Below are positions 27,038 to 36,841 of a stretch of 48,222 nt of DNA, piece by piece. Made by a program: the position numbers and the translations under genes. Under the pieces are notes generated by a model. That model searched no databases. It was not told where the DNA came from and was given only the letters and a program-made list of their open reading frames with translations. Numbering within the stretch: position 1 is the stretch's first letter; every line of letters begins with the position of its first letter. The stretch comes from Alphaproteobacteria bacterium (GTDB lineage: Bacteria > Pseudomonadota > Alphaproteobacteria > Rhodobacterales > Rhodobacteraceae): positions 1 through 48,222 of the forward strand of contig JAUHVK010000032.1 in assembly GCA_030425145.1 (NCBI GenBank). Reading direction: 5' to 3'.

Positions 27038-28271
27038 TCTCGGCTGTGATCTGAGCCAGAGGCAGGTCGCGGGCCGCACGGGTGATCCCGAAGACCATCA
27101 ACAGCGTCGTTGCGCAGAAATATCCGGCCACGCCCACAAACTGCGTTTCGATCCCGACACCCAAGTCGATCAGCAGACCGGTCAGGCCCGGTCCGATGGC
27201 AGATCCCAGAACCATCACCGCGGTGGCCAAGGACTTGATCGCGCCGATATGTGCGGTGCCGTAGAATTCCGCCCAAAAGGCGTTGGGCAAGGTTGAATTC
27301 GCCCCTGATGTCATACCGAGAAACACGAAGGCCAAGGCAAGAAAGGCCGGGCTTTCGCTGACGGCGAACAACAGAAAGGCCACAACCATCGGCAGTTGGT
27401 AGAAGGGGGTCAGGCGAGCCGTTCCCAAACGGTCCAAGGCCCAACCCGACACGATCATCGAGGTGATGCCAACGGCTGTGTAAAGTGGGAAGAAGCTGAC
27501 GAAGACCAGATGCTCCAGTCCTTTCACCTCAGAAATATGAACCTGGTGGAAAAAGAACGCGGTGTTGAACGCGGGCGGGCCAAGAACAGCTGGCACCATG
27601 CACCAGAAAAGCGGGTGCCGCAGCACTTCCATCCGCCGCCAATGCCGCCCCGACATGCCCAGTGAAACGTCCGTTTCAGCATGTGATGCGGGTGTGCGTT
27701 CCTGTGCCAGCAGACGGGCCAGAAGGGGCACTGCCCCGATGCATACAAATGCGCCAAGGATCCAAAGGTTCTGCCAAGCCATCACGGTCATCGCGGTGAC
27801 CACGGCCATAGGGACCAAAGCCTCGCCCACGGCAAATCCAAGTGTGGCGATGGAAAGGGCGCGTCCGCGCGTTGCAACGAACCAGCGGGCCATGGCGACG
27901 ACGGCGATATGCGAACACATGCCCTGGCCAAAGAACCGGAGCGCGAAGATGATTGCTGGCAGTGCCCAGACCCAGGGATTGAAAGCCATCGCAAGGCAGG
28001 ACAGCGCCAAACCGATGAGAACGACTGGCCCCAGAAGTCTCACGCGGAACAGATCGGTCAGTCCTCCCGCCCAGACCATCAGCGCCGCAGACGCCATCGT
28101 TCCGACCATGTAGATGCCACCCCACGCGCCGTGGCTCAGATCAAAGGCCAACCGGATTTCTCCGGCGAAGAGCGATATGAAATAGGTCTGCCCAAACGAG
28201 GACAGGAAGGTGAGCATCGCACCTGCGGTGAGAAAGGGCGCGTTCGCGTAAAGATAATCTGTCAGGCGCAT
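27018..28271 (-). CDS. MFS transporter
   Basis: The 417-residue major facilitator has about 12 helices. Loop 2-3 is degenerate (GGLTDLFRVRLLGPVV), and a long middle loop (LAQERTPASHAETDVSLGMSGRHWRRMEVL) separates the halves. The substrate is unknown; similarity in length and layout is to the monocarboxylate/OFA-like group. The terminal FGITRAARDLPLAQITAEI is cytoplasmic. It is a monocistronic gene convergent with the YqaA-like gene. Confidence 0.85.
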   Translation of the reverse strand: MRLTDYLYANAPFLTAGAMLTFLSSFGQTYFISLFAGEIRLAFDLSHGAWGGIYMVGTMASAALMVWAGGLTDLFRVRLLGPVVLIGLALSCLAMAFNPWVWALPAIIFALRFFGQGMCSHIAVVAMARWFVATRGRALSIATLGFAVGEALVPMAVVTAMTVMAWQNLWILGAFVCIGAVPLLARLLAQERTPASHAETDVSLGMSGRHWRRMEVLRHPLFWCMVPAVLGPPAFNTAFFFHQVHISEVKGLEHLVFVSFFPLYTAVGITSMIVSGWALDRLGTARLTPFYQLPMVVAFLLFAVSESPAFLALAFVFLGMTSGANSTLPNAFWAEFYGTAHIGAIKSLATAVMVLGSAIGPGLTGLLIDLGVGIETQFVGVAGYFCATTLLMVFGITRAARDLPLAQITAEIRTPQR

Positions 28272-28349
28272 ATCACCGCCATGAACCCAAGATCACGCGG
28301 TTGCAAGCGTCAATAGTCAGGCAAGTGCATTTGACTGCCGCTCAACGTA

Positions 28350-28820
28350 TCAGGGAAGCCGCCGCGCGTTGATCTCGTTATGGATCTCCTGAATCTCAGT
28401 GGGCCATGTACTCTTGATGTAGCCGAGGACGCTCGCGATCTCGTTTTCGCTCAGAACATCACCGAAGCCGATCATGTGCGACTTGTAGGTGCCGCCGACA
28501 ATCGCTTCTGTACCTTCGCGCACGATCTGCATCAGCAGATTATTGTCGTGATGCCACGTATGACCGTTTTCGTCATGCGGCGGCGCGGGCAGGTAGCCGT
28601 CCGCATCTCGGTCTTGCCAGTTGGGTTGCTGTCCTTCCAGATCGACGCCGTGACAGCTTGCGCAGTAATCCCCGTAAAGCGCTTTGCCCTCCGCCACCCG
28701 TGCCGCGTCTGTATATGGCAGCAACGGGCGCGCCTCGTCTTCGGTCCAGGCAGGTGCGATCCAGACGGCAGCCGTCAGTACGGCTGCGGCGGCCAAGCTT
28801 ATTACTATGGTCTTTTTCAT
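28350..28820 (-). CDS. Class I cytochrome c (periplasmic or membrane-anchored)
   Basis: The 156-residue protein has an N-terminal signal or anchor (MKKTIVISLAAAAVLTAAVWIAPAW), the haem motif CASCH (53-57) and Met116 in YKSHMIGFGDVLSENEIASVLGYIKSTW as the probable axial ligand. It is a small electron carrier or the haem module of a respiratory chain; no partner oxidase is nearby. GGGAG lies before the ATG. It is divergent from ispH. Confidence 0.9.
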   Translation of the reverse strand: MKKTIVISLAAAAVLTAAVWIAPAWTEDEARPLLPYTDAARVAEGKALYGDYCASCHGVDLEGQQPNWQDRDADGYLPAPPHDENGHTWHHDNNLLMQIVREGTEAIVGGTYKSHMIGFGDVLSENEIASVLGYIKSTWPTEIQEIHNEINARRLP

Positions 28821-28955
28821 GCGGGCTCCCGATGGTCTTGTATTGCTATCGCGGACTTCCCGCGCAGGAAGGTCAATTCACACATGAGTGAAACACGCAT
28901 TCCACTGGAAACGTGGCCGATGAGGCTTTAGGTCTCTGCCAAGACGGAGAGCCAT

Positions 28956-29906
28956 ATGACCAAACCGCCACTGACCCTCTACCTTGCCGCGCCGCGCGGC
29001 TTTTGTGCCGGTGTCGACCGTGCCATCAAGATCGTCGAAATGGCGCTCGAGAAATGGGGCGCGCCGGTCTATGTGCGGCACGAGATTGTGCACAACAAAT
29101 ACGTGGTTGACGGTCTGCGCGACAAGGGGGCGGTGTTTGTCGAAGAACTGGAAGACTGCCCCGATGACCGACCGGTGATCTTTTCGGCACATGGTGTCCC
29201 CAAGTCGGTGCCCGCTGCGGCTGCCAAGCGCGAGATGATCTATGTCGACGCGACCTGCCCTCTGGTGAGCAAGGTGCATATCGAAGCGGCGCGTCATCAC
29301 GAAAATGGTCTCCAGATGATCATGATCGGCCACGAAGGCCACCCGGAAACCATCGGAACGATGGGGCAACTGCCCGAAGGTGAAGTGTTGCTGGTGGAAA
29401 CGGTCGCAGATGTGGCCACCGTTGAGGTGCGCGATCCCGAACGGCTGGCCTTTGTCACCCAGACAACGCTGAGCGTGGACGACACGATCGACATCGTCGA
29501 AGCGCTCAAGGCCCGGTTCCCCAAGATCGTCGGCCCGCACAAGGAAGACATCTGCTACGCCACCACCAACCGTCAGGAAGCGGTAAAGGCGATGGCACCG
29601 AAATGCGACGCCATGCTGGTGGTCGGCGCGCCGAATTCGTCAAATTCCAAGCGGTTGGTCGAGGTGGGCAGCAAGGCTGGCTGCGGGTATTCCCAGCTTG
29701 TCCAACGCGCGCCGGACATAGACTGGCGGTCCCTCGACGGCATTGCCAGTGTCGGCATCACCGCAGGCGCGAGCGCGCCGGAAGAGTTGATCAACGAAGT
29801 GATCGACGCGTTCCGGGATCGCTATGAGGTGACCGTGGAGATGGTTGAGACAGCCGTCGAGAACGTGGAGTTCAAAGTTCCGCGCGTGTTGCGGGTTCCG
29901 GCGTAA
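28956..29906 (+). CDS. ispH: 4-hydroxy-3-methylbut-2-enyl diphosphate reductase
   Basis: IspH makes IPP and DMAPP in the last step of the MEP isoprenoid pathway. The 316-residue protein has the three Fe-S cysteines C17 (GFCAGV), C101 (DATCPLV) and C200 ([10 protein letters not shown]), plus the catalytic Glu in [16 protein letters not shown] and [10 protein letters not shown] for substrate binding. A GGAG site precedes the ATG. Its transcript ends at the double hairpin at 29908-29970. Confidence 0.97.
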   Translation: MTKPPLTLYLAAPRGFCAGVDRAIKIVEMALEKWGAPVYVRHEIVHNKYVVDGLRDKGAVFVEELEDCPDDRPVIFSAHGVPKSVPAAAAKREMIYVDATCPLVSKVHIEAARHHENGLQMIMIGHEGHPETIGTMGQLPEGEVLLVETVADVATVEVRDPERLAFVTQTTLSVDDTIDIVEALKARFPKIVGPHKEDICYATTNRQEAVKAMAPKCDAMLVVGAPNSSNSKRLVEVGSKAGCGYSQLVQRAPDIDWRSLDGIASVGITAGASAPEELINEVIDAFRDRYEVTVEMVETAVENVEFKVPRVLRVPA

Positions 29907-29907
29907 A

Positions 29908-29970
29908 GGTGCGTGCGAGCACGCACCCTACAGGTTTGAGGCCAATGTAGGGTGCGTGTTCACACGCACC
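29908..29970. terminator. Double hairpin, inverted pair: bidirectional terminator / intergenic repeat
   Basis: Hairpin 1 (29908-29927) is GGTGCGTGC-GA-GCACGCACC; hairpin 2 (29951-29970) is GGTGCGTG-TTCA-CACGCACC. The two are also inverted copies of each other, extended by CCTACA and TGTAGG. A T-rich run (GATTATTTTTTCCC) follows on the plus strand. The unit lies between the convergent ispH and DEAD-box helicase genes and can end both transcripts. From memory, GTAGGGTGCGTG-type hairpins recur in Rhodobacteraceae intergenic regions. Confidence 0.8.
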
Positions 29971-29972
29971 GA

Positions 29973-32156
29973 TTATTTTTTCCCGCCTGGTTTCCCGCCG
30001 AACTTGCCTGCTGGTTTACCGCCCGGTTTCCCACCGAGCTTTCCACCCGGTTTGCCCGTCCCTGCGCGCGGTTTCCGCATGCTCTGTGACGGGTCGCTCG
30101 CTCTTGCCCGCTCAGCCGCACGGGCTTTGTTCTTCTTGCTGTTGGGCTTTCCTTCGGGTGGGGGCGGGCCTTTGGGCTTGTCCTTGGACTTATAAGGCTT
30201 TGCCTCAAACGCGCCTTCAGCGCGACGCGGCGGGCGGTCTCCGCCGGACTTGTCGCCATAAGGCTTGCGGTCTTTAGCGGGTTTGTCGGATTTGCCCTTA
30301 TAGGGTTTGCGATCCTGTGAAGCCCCGCCACCAGCTTTGCCCGCCGGTTTGCCGCCTTTGCGGTCGGCTGGCTTCGGCTTGCGCACGCGCGGCGTCGGCT
30401 CATCGTTCCAGTCAATCGGAGCGGAGGACGGTTTCGCAGGTGCCACGGCTTCAGCCTTCGGCTCGGCTGTGCTCGCGTCGTGCTGCTTGGCCTCGCGGTA
30501 CGGCTTGCGCTCGGGTCTCGGCGCGTCGTCACGAGGCTTGCGGTCGGGCTTCGGTCCGCGCGGGCCGGTTGGACGTGCGCTGCGTTCAAAGCTGGGGGCT
30601 TGGTCAAAACGCGTGAGGGTCACGCCCTTTTCCAACTCCATTTCGGGGCCGACTGCATTCAGGAATCGAGAAACCGAAGCTTCCTTGATCTGTACCAGCG
30701 AATGATCCTGCTGAATGCGGATCGCACCGATATCGTCTTTGCTCAGATCGCCAGCTCCGCAGACCATCGGCAGAATGCGGCGCGGTTCGGCTTCGGCGGC
30801 ACGACCGCCGGACACGGCAAACCAGACACTCGGGCCGAACTCTTGGCGCGGCGCGCGCTTTTCGTTCGGATCAGAAAGATCCTCGGGGGCCGTATGCTGT
30901 TCGCGGAACATGCGCAGGTAGGCCGCCGCGATCTGATCGGGCGACTTTTCGGCAACCAGACGCGAGACCACCGCTTCTTCCGATTCGGCAACCGGCGTGT
31001 CCCAGGCGGGATCGGCGAACATGCGGTCTTCGTCACGCGCCAGAACCTCGTCAGCCGAAGGCGCAGACCCCCATTCCGACTTCAGCTTGGCCATACCAAG
31101 AATACGTTCCGCCTTCTTGCGCACCTTTGGGGTCACGATCAGGGCAGAGACACCTTTGCGACCAGCCCGGCCGGTCCGGCCAGAGCGGTGCAGCAGGGTT
31201 TCATGGTTCGACGGCAATTCGGCGTGGACCACCAGATCAAGGTTTGGCAGGTCGATGCCGCGCGCGGCCACGTCGGTCGCCACGCAGACCTGTGCACGCC
31301 CGTCGCGCATCGCCTGCAAGGCGTGGGTGCGTTCGGTCTGGGACAATTCGCCCGACAGCGCCACCACCTGGAACCCACGGTTCGAAAGGCGGGTGGTCAG
31401 GCGGTTCACCATCGCGCGGGTGTTGGCAAAGACGATGGCGTTCGGCGCTTCGTAATAGCGCAGCGTGTTGATGACAGCGTTGTCGGTGTCGCGCTCGTTC
31501 ACCATCATCGCACGATAGGCGATGTCAGCGTGCTGGCTGGTTTCGGATTTCGTGACCACACGGATCGCATCACGTTGATAACTTTGCGCAAGCTTGGCGA
31601 TCTGCGGTGGCACGGTGGCCGAGAACAGCAGGGTCTGACGGTCCTCCGGCGCTTCGCCCAGAATGAACTCCAGGTCTTCGCGGAAGCCGAGGTCAAGCAT
31701 CTCGTCGGCCTCGTCCAGCACCACAGCGCGGCACTGCGACAGGTCGATAGAGCCGCGCATGATGTGGTCACGCAGACGGCCCGGAGTGGCCACGACGATA
31801 TGCGCGCCGCGTTCCAGAGCGCGGCGTTCGTCGCGCATGTCCATTCCGCCCACGGTCGACGCCATGACAACGCCCGCTTGCGCATAGAGCCACGCGAGCT
31901 CGCGCTTCACCTGCATCGCCAGTTCCCGCGTCGGCGCGATCACCAGCGCCAACGGAGCACCGGCGGCGTCAAACACCTCGTCGTCAAGGATCGTCGGCGC
32001 GATGGCGAGGCCGAAGCCCAATGTCTTGCCCGAGCCAGTCTGGGCCGAAACCAGAAGGTCGGCACCGACATATCCGGGATTGAGAACCGCCTCCTGAACT
32101 GGGGTCAGCGTGTCATATCCACGGGCATCAAGAGCGTCTTGCAGGGCTTTTTTCAC
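29973..32156 (-). CDS. DEAD-box RNA helicase with DbpA-type RNA-binding domain and long basic tail
   Basis: The 727-residue helicase has Walker A AQTGSGKT (38-45), motif Ib TPGRLRD, DEAD (148-151) and SAT (about 180), then the helicase C domain with ARGIDLPNLDLVVHAELPSNHETLLHRSGRTGRAG. A DbpA RNA-binding module follows (about 460-520; MVCGAGDLSKDDIGAIRIQQ). The last 190 residues are low-complexity, Lys/Pro/Gly-rich, with repeated RKPY and a run of GGKPGGK-type units. Relatives (DeaD/DbpA) remodel rRNA and cold-stalled mRNA. The start is GTG at 32156. Confidence 0.93.
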   Translation of the reverse strand: MKKALQDALDARGYDTLTPVQEAVLNPGYVGADLLVSAQTGSGKTLGFGLAIAPTILDDEVFDAAGAPLALVIAPTRELAMQVKRELAWLYAQAGVVMASTVGGMDMRDERRALERGAHIVVATPGRLRDHIMRGSIDLSQCRAVVLDEADEMLDLGFREDLEFILGEAPEDRQTLLFSATVPPQIAKLAQSYQRDAIRVVTKSETSQHADIAYRAMMVNERDTDNAVINTLRYYEAPNAIVFANTRAMVNRLTTRLSNRGFQVVALSGELSQTERTHALQAMRDGRAQVCVATDVAARGIDLPNLDLVVHAELPSNHETLLHRSGRTGRAGRKGVSALIVTPKVRKKAERILGMAKLKSEWGSAPSADEVLARDEDRMFADPAWDTPVAESEEAVVSRLVAEKSPDQIAAAYLRMFREQHTAPEDLSDPNEKRAPRQEFGPSVWFAVSGGRAAEAEPRRILPMVCGAGDLSKDDIGAIRIQQDHSLVQIKEASVSRFLNAVGPEMELEKGVTLTRFDQAPSFERSARPTGPRGPKPDRKPRDDAPRPERKPYREAKQHDASTAEPKAEAVAPAKPSSAPIDWNDEPTPRVRKPKPADRKGGKPAGKAGGGASQDRKPYKGKSDKPAKDRKPYGDKSGGDRPPRRAEGAFEAKPYKSKDKPKGPPPPEGKPNSKKNKARAAERARASDPSQSMRKPRAGTGKPGGKLGGKPGGKPAGKFGGKPGGKK

Positions 32157-32267
32157 GAGCGTCGTCTTTTTCCATAAGGTCGGCCCAACAGCGGGCCAAA
32201 GCGCGCGTCTAGATCATTGTCGGTCAAATGTATAGCGTCAACACAGCACACCTATCGAGGACCCGCT

Positions 32268-32882
32268 ATGCTTTCTCTGCAATTCCTCCTGACTGCCTTT
32301 GTCGTTGTCATTGCCCCGGGGACCGGCGTGATCTACACGCTGGCCATCGGCTTGGGGCAGGGACGCTGGCCGTCGATCTGGGCGGCACTGGGATGCACCA
32401 TCGGGATCGTACCGCATTTGCTGGCGGCGACTTTGGGGCTGGCAGCCGTGCTGCACACCTCGGCAGTTCTGTTCAACGTGGTGAAATTTGCCGGCGTCGC
32501 CTACTTGCTATGGCTCGCGTACCAGTCCTTGCGGTCCGGGGGCGCGTTGGCGGTCTCGGCGGACCGCAGTGCCGAAACCGGGTTGCGCGTTGCGCGACGG
32601 GGGGCCTTGATCAACATCCTCAATCCCAAGCTGTCGATCTTCTTCCTCGCCTTGCTGCCGCCGTTTCTTTCGGGTGATCCGGCCACAGCAACAGCGGAAA
32701 TGACGGTGATGGGCGGCATCTTCATGCTGATGACCTTCGCGGTTTTCGTTCTTTATGGCGTGTTCGCCGCCGCCGCGCGCACATGGCTTCTGGGCAGCGA
32801 GCGGGTGATGCGCTGGCTGAACCGCTCGTTTGCCGGGCTATTTGCGGCCTTGGCCGGGCGGCTGGCGTTGGAACGTGCCTGA
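32268..32882 (+). CDS. LysE/RhtB-family translocator
   Basis: The 204-residue inner-membrane exporter has five to six helices. It starts LQFLLTAFVVVIAPGTGVIYTLAIGLGQGRWPSIWAALGCTIG, typical of the family that exports amino acids or homoserine-lactone-like compounds, then NVVKFAGVAYLLWLAYQSLR and INILNPKLSIFFLALLPPFL. The ATG at 32268 has GAGG eight bases upstream; sequence before it is not conserved-looking. The gene is divergent from the helicase. Confidence 0.9.
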   Translation: MLSLQFLLTAFVVVIAPGTGVIYTLAIGLGQGRWPSIWAALGCTIGIVPHLLAATLGLAAVLHTSAVLFNVVKFAGVAYLLWLAYQSLRSGGALAVSADRSAETGLRVARRGALINILNPKLSIFFLALLPPFLSGDPATATAEMTVMGGIFMLMTFAVFVLYGVFAAAARTWLLGSERVMRWLNRSFAGLFAALAGRLALERA

Positions 32883-32919
32883 GCTATGTAGCGCCTGAGA
32901 CAATGATGACGGACTTGCC

Positions 32920-33372
32920 ATGACCCAAATTCCCCGCGCTGCCCTGATCCTTGGTCTTGCCGGCGTGATCCCGTTTGCATGGGGAGCGCTGACGTTACTG
33001 TCCGATGCGGCGGCACAATTGGGCATGAACGTACTGGGACCGAGGTTCATCGGCCCCTATGTGCAACTCAGCTACGGCATGGTGATCCTCAGCTTCATGT
33101 CCGGCGTACTCTGGGGGTTCGCCACGAAGGCGCAGGGCGGGCAGGCGGCCACTGGCTATGCCTTGTCCGTCATCCCGGCGCTCTGGGCATTCTTCATGAC
33201 GGGTGGCGGGCCGGTGTCTGCCGGAACGAACCTGATTTTCGGGTTCCTTGGTCTGCTCGTGCTTGATTTGAGTTTCTGGAAATGGGGTCTTGCCCCGGCT
33301 TGGTGGATGCATCTGCGGGTTTTGTTGACCGGGCTGGTGGTCCTGTGTCTTTCGGTGGGGGTGTTCTTGTGA
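32920..33372 (+). CDS. DUF3429 family membrane protein
   Basis: The 150-residue protein has five hydrophobic segments; family marks are PRAALILGLAGVIPFAWGAL, YVQLSYGMVILSFMSGVLWGFATK and FWKWGLAPAWWMHLRVLLTGLVV. The function is unknown. Its stop overlaps the GTG start of the methyltransferase by 3 bp (GTGA), beginning a chain of coupled genes through rnhA to the TRIC-like gene. Confidence 0.82.
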   Translation: MTQIPRAALILGLAGVIPFAWGALTLLSDAAAQLGMNVLGPRFIGPYVQLSYGMVILSFMSGVLWGFATKAQGGQAATGYALSVIPALWAFFMTGGGPVSAGTNLIFGFLGLLVLDLSFWKWGLAPAWWMHLRVLLTGLVVLCLSVGVFL

Positions 33373-33959
33373 CTGACCGCGAAACCATAGCCGTCTACGA
33401 CGCCCGCGCTGGCGATTATGCCAAGCTTGACCCGTCTGACACACCCAGCGCCACCCTCGCCACGTTCATCGCGGCCTTGCCAGAAGGTGCCCGTGTCCTC
33501 GACCTCGGCTGTGGGCCGGGAACATCTTCACGTCATATGGTGCGGGCCGGATGTTCGGTCGATGCGATGGATGCGTCTGCCGAGATGATCGCCTTGGCCT
33601 CGGCCATTGACGGCGTCACCGCATGGCAGGCCAGTTTCGATGAGATTGACGGCACTGCCATCTATGACGGTGTCTGGGCCAATTTCAGCCTTCTGCACGC
33701 CCCGCTTGCCGATATGCCCAAGCATCTGGAGGCGATCCACGAAGCGTTGAAACCCGGTGGTCTGTTTCACATTGCGGTAAAGGAAGGCACTGGCGAACAA
33801 CGCGATAGCCTCGGACGGCAATACGCCTATTACACAGAGCCCGCGCTGACCGCGCTCTTGCAAACCGCAGGTTTTTCCGTTGGCCCCTATCGACGCGGGC
33901 GTGACAAGGGGCTAAGCGGCACCGACGAAAATTGGATCTCTGTAACCGCCCATGCCTGA
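33369..33959 (+). CDS. Class I SAM-dependent methyltransferase
   Basis: The 196-residue Rossmann methyltransferase has motif [16 protein letters not shown] and motif [56 protein letters not shown] corresponds to motifs IV-V. The substrate is unknown; the layout resembles UbiE/Tam-type small-molecule methyltransferases. The start is GTG at 33369, overlapping the DUF3429 stop. It overlaps rnhA by 8 bp. Confidence 0.85.
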   Translation: MTDRETIAVYDARAGDYAKLDPSDTPSATLATFIAALPEGARVLDLGCGPGTSSRHMVRAGCSVDAMDASAEMIALASAIDGVTAWQASFDEIDGTAIYDGVWANFSLLHAPLADMPKHLEAIHEALKPGGLFHIAVKEGTGEQRDSLGRQYAYYTEPALTALLQTAGFSVGPYRRGRDKGLSGTDENWISVTAHA

Positions 33960-34413
33960 CCTCTATGCCTATACCGATGGAGCCTGTTCCGGAAACCCCG
34001 GACCGGGCGGGTGGGGTGTGCTGCTTCAGGCCAAGGACGGCGAGGCGGTGGTCAAAGAGCGCACCCTGTCGGGGGGTGAGGCGAACACCACCAACAACCG
34101 CATGGAATTGCTGGCCGCGATTCATGCGTTGGAAACGCTTGCACGCCCTTCATCGCTGACCATCGTCACCGACAGCGCCTATGTGAAGAACGGCGTAACC
34201 GGCTGGATTTTCGGCTGGAAACGTAATGGCTGGAAAACTTCGAACAAGAAGCCGGTCAAGAATGTCGAGCTGTGGCAACGCCTTGACGAAGCCCAGCAGC
34301 GGCACAACGTGACCTGGGAATGGGTCAAGGGCCACGCTGGCCACCCCGAGAACGAACGCGCCGACGAGTTGGCGCGCGAGGGCATGAAGCCCTTCAAAAA
34401 AGGCGCGGCGTGA
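33952..34413 (+). CDS. rnhA: Ribonuclease HI
   Basis: RNase HI degrades RNA in RNA-DNA hybrids and removes R-loops. The 153-residue protein has all four acidic residues: D9 in [16 protein letters not shown]52 in [11 protein letters not shown]74 in [10 protein letters not shown] and D138 in NERADELA, with His128 in [12 protein letters not shown]. It overlaps the methyltransferase by 8 bp and the next gene by 4 bp. Confidence 0.96.
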   Translation: MPDLYAYTDGACSGNPGPGGWGVLLQAKDGEAVVKERTLSGGEANTTNNRMELLAAIHALETLARPSSLTIVTDSAYVKNGVTGWIFGWKRNGWKTSNKKPVKNVELWQRLDEAQQRHNVTWEWVKGHAGHPENERADELAREGMKPFKKGAA

Positions 34414-35033
34414 CCCTGATCGCGTGGATCGATTATGCGGCGGTCTTAGTATTCGCCTTGACCGGCGCTTTGGTCGCCAGTCGCGCCCAGTTGGACATCA
34501 TCGGATTTGCCTTCCTTGCCATTCTGACCGGCGTCGGAGGCGGAACGGTCCGCGATGTGCTGCTGGACCGGAATCCCGTGTTCTGGATGGTGGACCCCAC
34601 CTATCTGGGTGTAGCCGTCGCTGCCGCCTTTGTCGTGTTCTTCACGGCCCACCTGTTCGAAAGCCGCTACAAGGCGATCCTGTGGCTGGACGCGGCGGCA
34701 CTTGCTTTCGCCGTTGCCGCAGGAGCCAACATCGCTGCCAGCCTTGGGAACAGCGCGGCGATTGTTGTTGTCATGGGCACGGTTACGGGTTGCCTTGGCG
34801 GGCTGATGCGCGACGTGGTGGCGAACGAGGTGCCGCTCGTTCTCAAGCAGGGTGAACTCTATGTGACCTGTGCCGTTGCAGGTGCCGCCGTGGTCGCGCT
34901 GGCGTCGCTATTCAGCCTTGGCCAAACCACGACAGCGCTGGCCGCCGCCGCGATCACGTTCGGATTGCGGGCCGGCTCCATCGCTTTTGGCTGGAGCCTC
35001 CCGGTCTACAAATCACGCCCGCCGCGCAACTAA
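34410..35033 (+). CDS. TRIC-like (UPF0126) cation channel protein
   Basis: The 207-residue protein has seven hydrophobic segments in two repeats, with [23 protein letters not shown] and [28 protein letters not shown] as the repeated signatures. The family forms trimeric potassium-type channels. The start is GTG at 34410, inside the rnhA stop (GTGA); frames starting earlier overlap rnhA and are rejected. It ends three bases before the convergent aminotransferase stop. Confidence 0.88.
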   Translation: MTLIAWIDYAAVLVFALTGALVASRAQLDIIGFAFLAILTGVGGGTVRDVLLDRNPVFWMVDPTYLGVAVAAAFVVFFTAHLFESRYKAILWLDAAALAFAVAAGANIAASLGNSAAIVVVMGTVTGCLGGLMRDVVANEVPLVLKQGELYVTCAVAGAAVVALASLFSLGQTTTALAAAAITFGLRAGSIAFGWSLPVYKSRPPRN

Positions 35034-35035
35034 AC

Positions 35036-36214
35036 CTACTGCAGGTCGCTGAACGCCGCCTGCAACCGCTTGACCGCCTCTTCGACGCGATAGGTTTGGG
35101 TGGCCAGGTTGAACCGCAGGAAGGTTTCACCGCCGGGGCCAAATTCCGGGCCGGGGCTGGGCGCGATACGGGCGTCCTTGCGCACGCGGCGGCTGACCTC
35201 TTCGAAGTCCATGCCGGTCCCTGAGAAATCGACCCATGCCAGATATGTCGAGGCAAGTGGCAGAGACCGAACCCCGGGGATCGCGTTTACCGCTTTGTCG
35301 AAAATCCGGCGGTTCTCAATCAGATGTTCGATCTGCTCGTCGACCCATTCAGCACCTTCGGGGGTGTAGGCCGCCGTCACCATCTCAAGCCCCATGCGGT
35401 TCGGGGAATAATCCAGCGACCGAAGCCGCTGCGCCATTGCTTCGCGCAGCTTGGCGTCCGGAATGATGATGTTCCCGGTCTTCAGCCCCGCGATGTTGAA
35501 GGTCTTGGACGACGCCGTCAGGATCACCGACCGTTCGCGCCCATCTGGTGCCGCGACGTCGTAAGGGACGAAGGTGTGGCCCGGGTAAATGAAGTCGTGG
35601 TGGATCTCGTCGGCCACAACGATCAGATTGTTCCGTTCGGCAAAGGCTGCCACTTCGCGCAATTCCTCCGCGCTCCAGATACGGCCTGACGGGTTTTGCG
35701 GAGAGCAGAAGATCAGGAGCTTTTCGCTGCCATCCAGCCGCGCTTCGGCGTCTTCGAAATCAATGTGATAGGTGTCGCCTTCGCGCTTCAGTGGGCATTG
35801 AACTGGAACACGGCCTGACTTTCGGATCTTGAATTCAAATTCGTGATAGACCGGGTTGAACGTGACAACGCGATCACCCGGTTCAGTCCAGACGTCGATA
35901 CAAAGGGCAATCGCATTGCCCAATCCTTGGGTCGTCATGATCCAGTCGGTGTCGATGTCCCAGCCATGCCGGTTCTTCATCCACCACTGGATCGCAGCGT
36001 GATAGTCGGAGTTATCCGTCCAATATCCGAAAACACCATGATCCACCGCTGCTTGCATCGCGCGCAGCACACAAGGGGCTGTGGGGTAGTCGCTGTCTGC
36101 CGTCCACATCGCGATCCCGTCCGAACTTGGCACGTCGAACTTGCTTTCAAGCATGTCCCACTTTGAACTGTGTCGACCGCGCCGGTCATTGGGGACGTTG
36201 AAAAGATCGCGCAT
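35036..36214 (-). CDS. PatB/MalY-type PLP C-S lyase or aminotransferase
   Basis: The 392-residue fold-type I enzyme has PLP Lys237 in TASSKTFNIAGLKTGN, and DEIHHDFIYPGHTFVPYD with the cofactor-binding Asp and Tyr. The family cleaves cystathionine or cysteine conjugates to thiol, pyruvate and ammonia; it was known early as a MalT-interacting protein in E. coli. The ATG at 36214 is preferred, with GGAG seven bases upstream. It is divergent from def. Confidence 0.87.
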   Translation of the reverse strand: MRDLFNVPNDRRGRHSSKWDMLESKFDVPSSDGIAMWTADSDYPTAPCVLRAMQAAVDHGVFGYWTDNSDYHAAIQWWMKNRHGWDIDTDWIMTTQGLGNAIALCIDVWTEPGDRVVTFNPVYHEFEFKIRKSGRVPVQCPLKREGDTYHIDFEDAEARLDGSEKLLIFCSPQNPSGRIWSAEELREVAAFAERNNLIVVADEIHHDFIYPGHTFVPYDVAAPDGRERSVILTASSKTFNIAGLKTGNIIIPDAKLREAMAQRLRSLDYSPNRMGLEMVTAAYTPEGAEWVDEQIEHLIENRRIFDKAVNAIPGVRSLPLASTYLAWVDFSGTGMDFEEVSRRVRKDARIAPSPGPEFGPGGETFLRFNLATQTYRVEEAVKRLQAAFSDLQ

Positions 36215-36322
36215 GTGGGACTCCATCTGCTCATTTCCGTTTGGCGGGACGCTACTCGAGTGATTGTCAGGTGCAAGCCCCCGTCTATTGCCCTTGCGAG
36301 TTGGATTAACTAGATCACTGGC

Positions 36323-36841
36323 ATGAAACTGCCGATCCTCATCCACCCGGACCCGCGTCTGAAAAAGGTCTGTGACCCTGTACCCGATCTGTCGGACGAT
36401 TTGCGCACGCTCGCGAAAGACATGCTCGAAACCATGTATGACGCACCGGGCATCGGTCTGGCCGCGCCGCAGGTAGGTGTCCTGTCGCGCCTGATCGTGC
36501 TCGATTGCGTCAAGGATGACGAGTCTACGCCGCGCCCGCTGATCATGTTCAATCCCGAGATTGTGGCATCGTCCGATGATCTGAATGTCTACGAAGAAGG
36601 CTGTCTGTCGATCCCCGATCAATTCGCCGACGTGACCCGTCCCGAAGCGGTCAAGGTTGCGTGGATCGACGAGAACGGCAATCCGAAGGAAGAAGAGTTC
36701 GACGGCCTGTGGGCGACTTGTGTGCAGCACGAGATCGACCACCTGAACGGCAAGCTGTTCATCGATTATCTCAAACCGCTCAAGCGGCAGATGATCACTC
36801 GTAAGATGGTCAAGCTCAAGCGCGAGATGGCGCGGGCATGA
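36323..36841 (+). CDS. def: Peptide deformylase (active form)
   Basis: Def removes the N-formyl group from nascent proteins, using a metal held by a Cys and two His. The 172-residue protein has all three motifs: GIGLAAPQVG (Gln50), EEGCLSIP (Cys94) and QHEIDHLNGKLF (His136, Glu137, His140). A KMVKLKREMARA basic helix closes it. It overlaps the next gene by 4 bp (ATGA). Confidence 0.97.
   Translation: MKLPILIHPDPRLKKVCDPVPDLSDDLRTLAKDMLETMYDAPGIGLAAPQVGVLSRLIVLDCVKDDESTPRPLIMFNPEIVASSDDLNVYEEGCLSIPDQFADVTRPEAVKVAWIDENGNPKEEEFDGLWATCVQHEIDHLNGKLFIDYLKPLKRQMITRKMVKLKREMARA

Noticed and set aside
30480-32177. 565-codon open frame opposite the DEAD-box helicase
   Set aside because: It is antisense to a complete helicase domain set; His/Arg-rich composition is typical of a shadow frame.
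35036-36742. N-terminal extension of the PatB/MalY-like gene
   Set aside because: The extra 176 codons are antisense to def; the ATG at 36214 has its own ribosome site.
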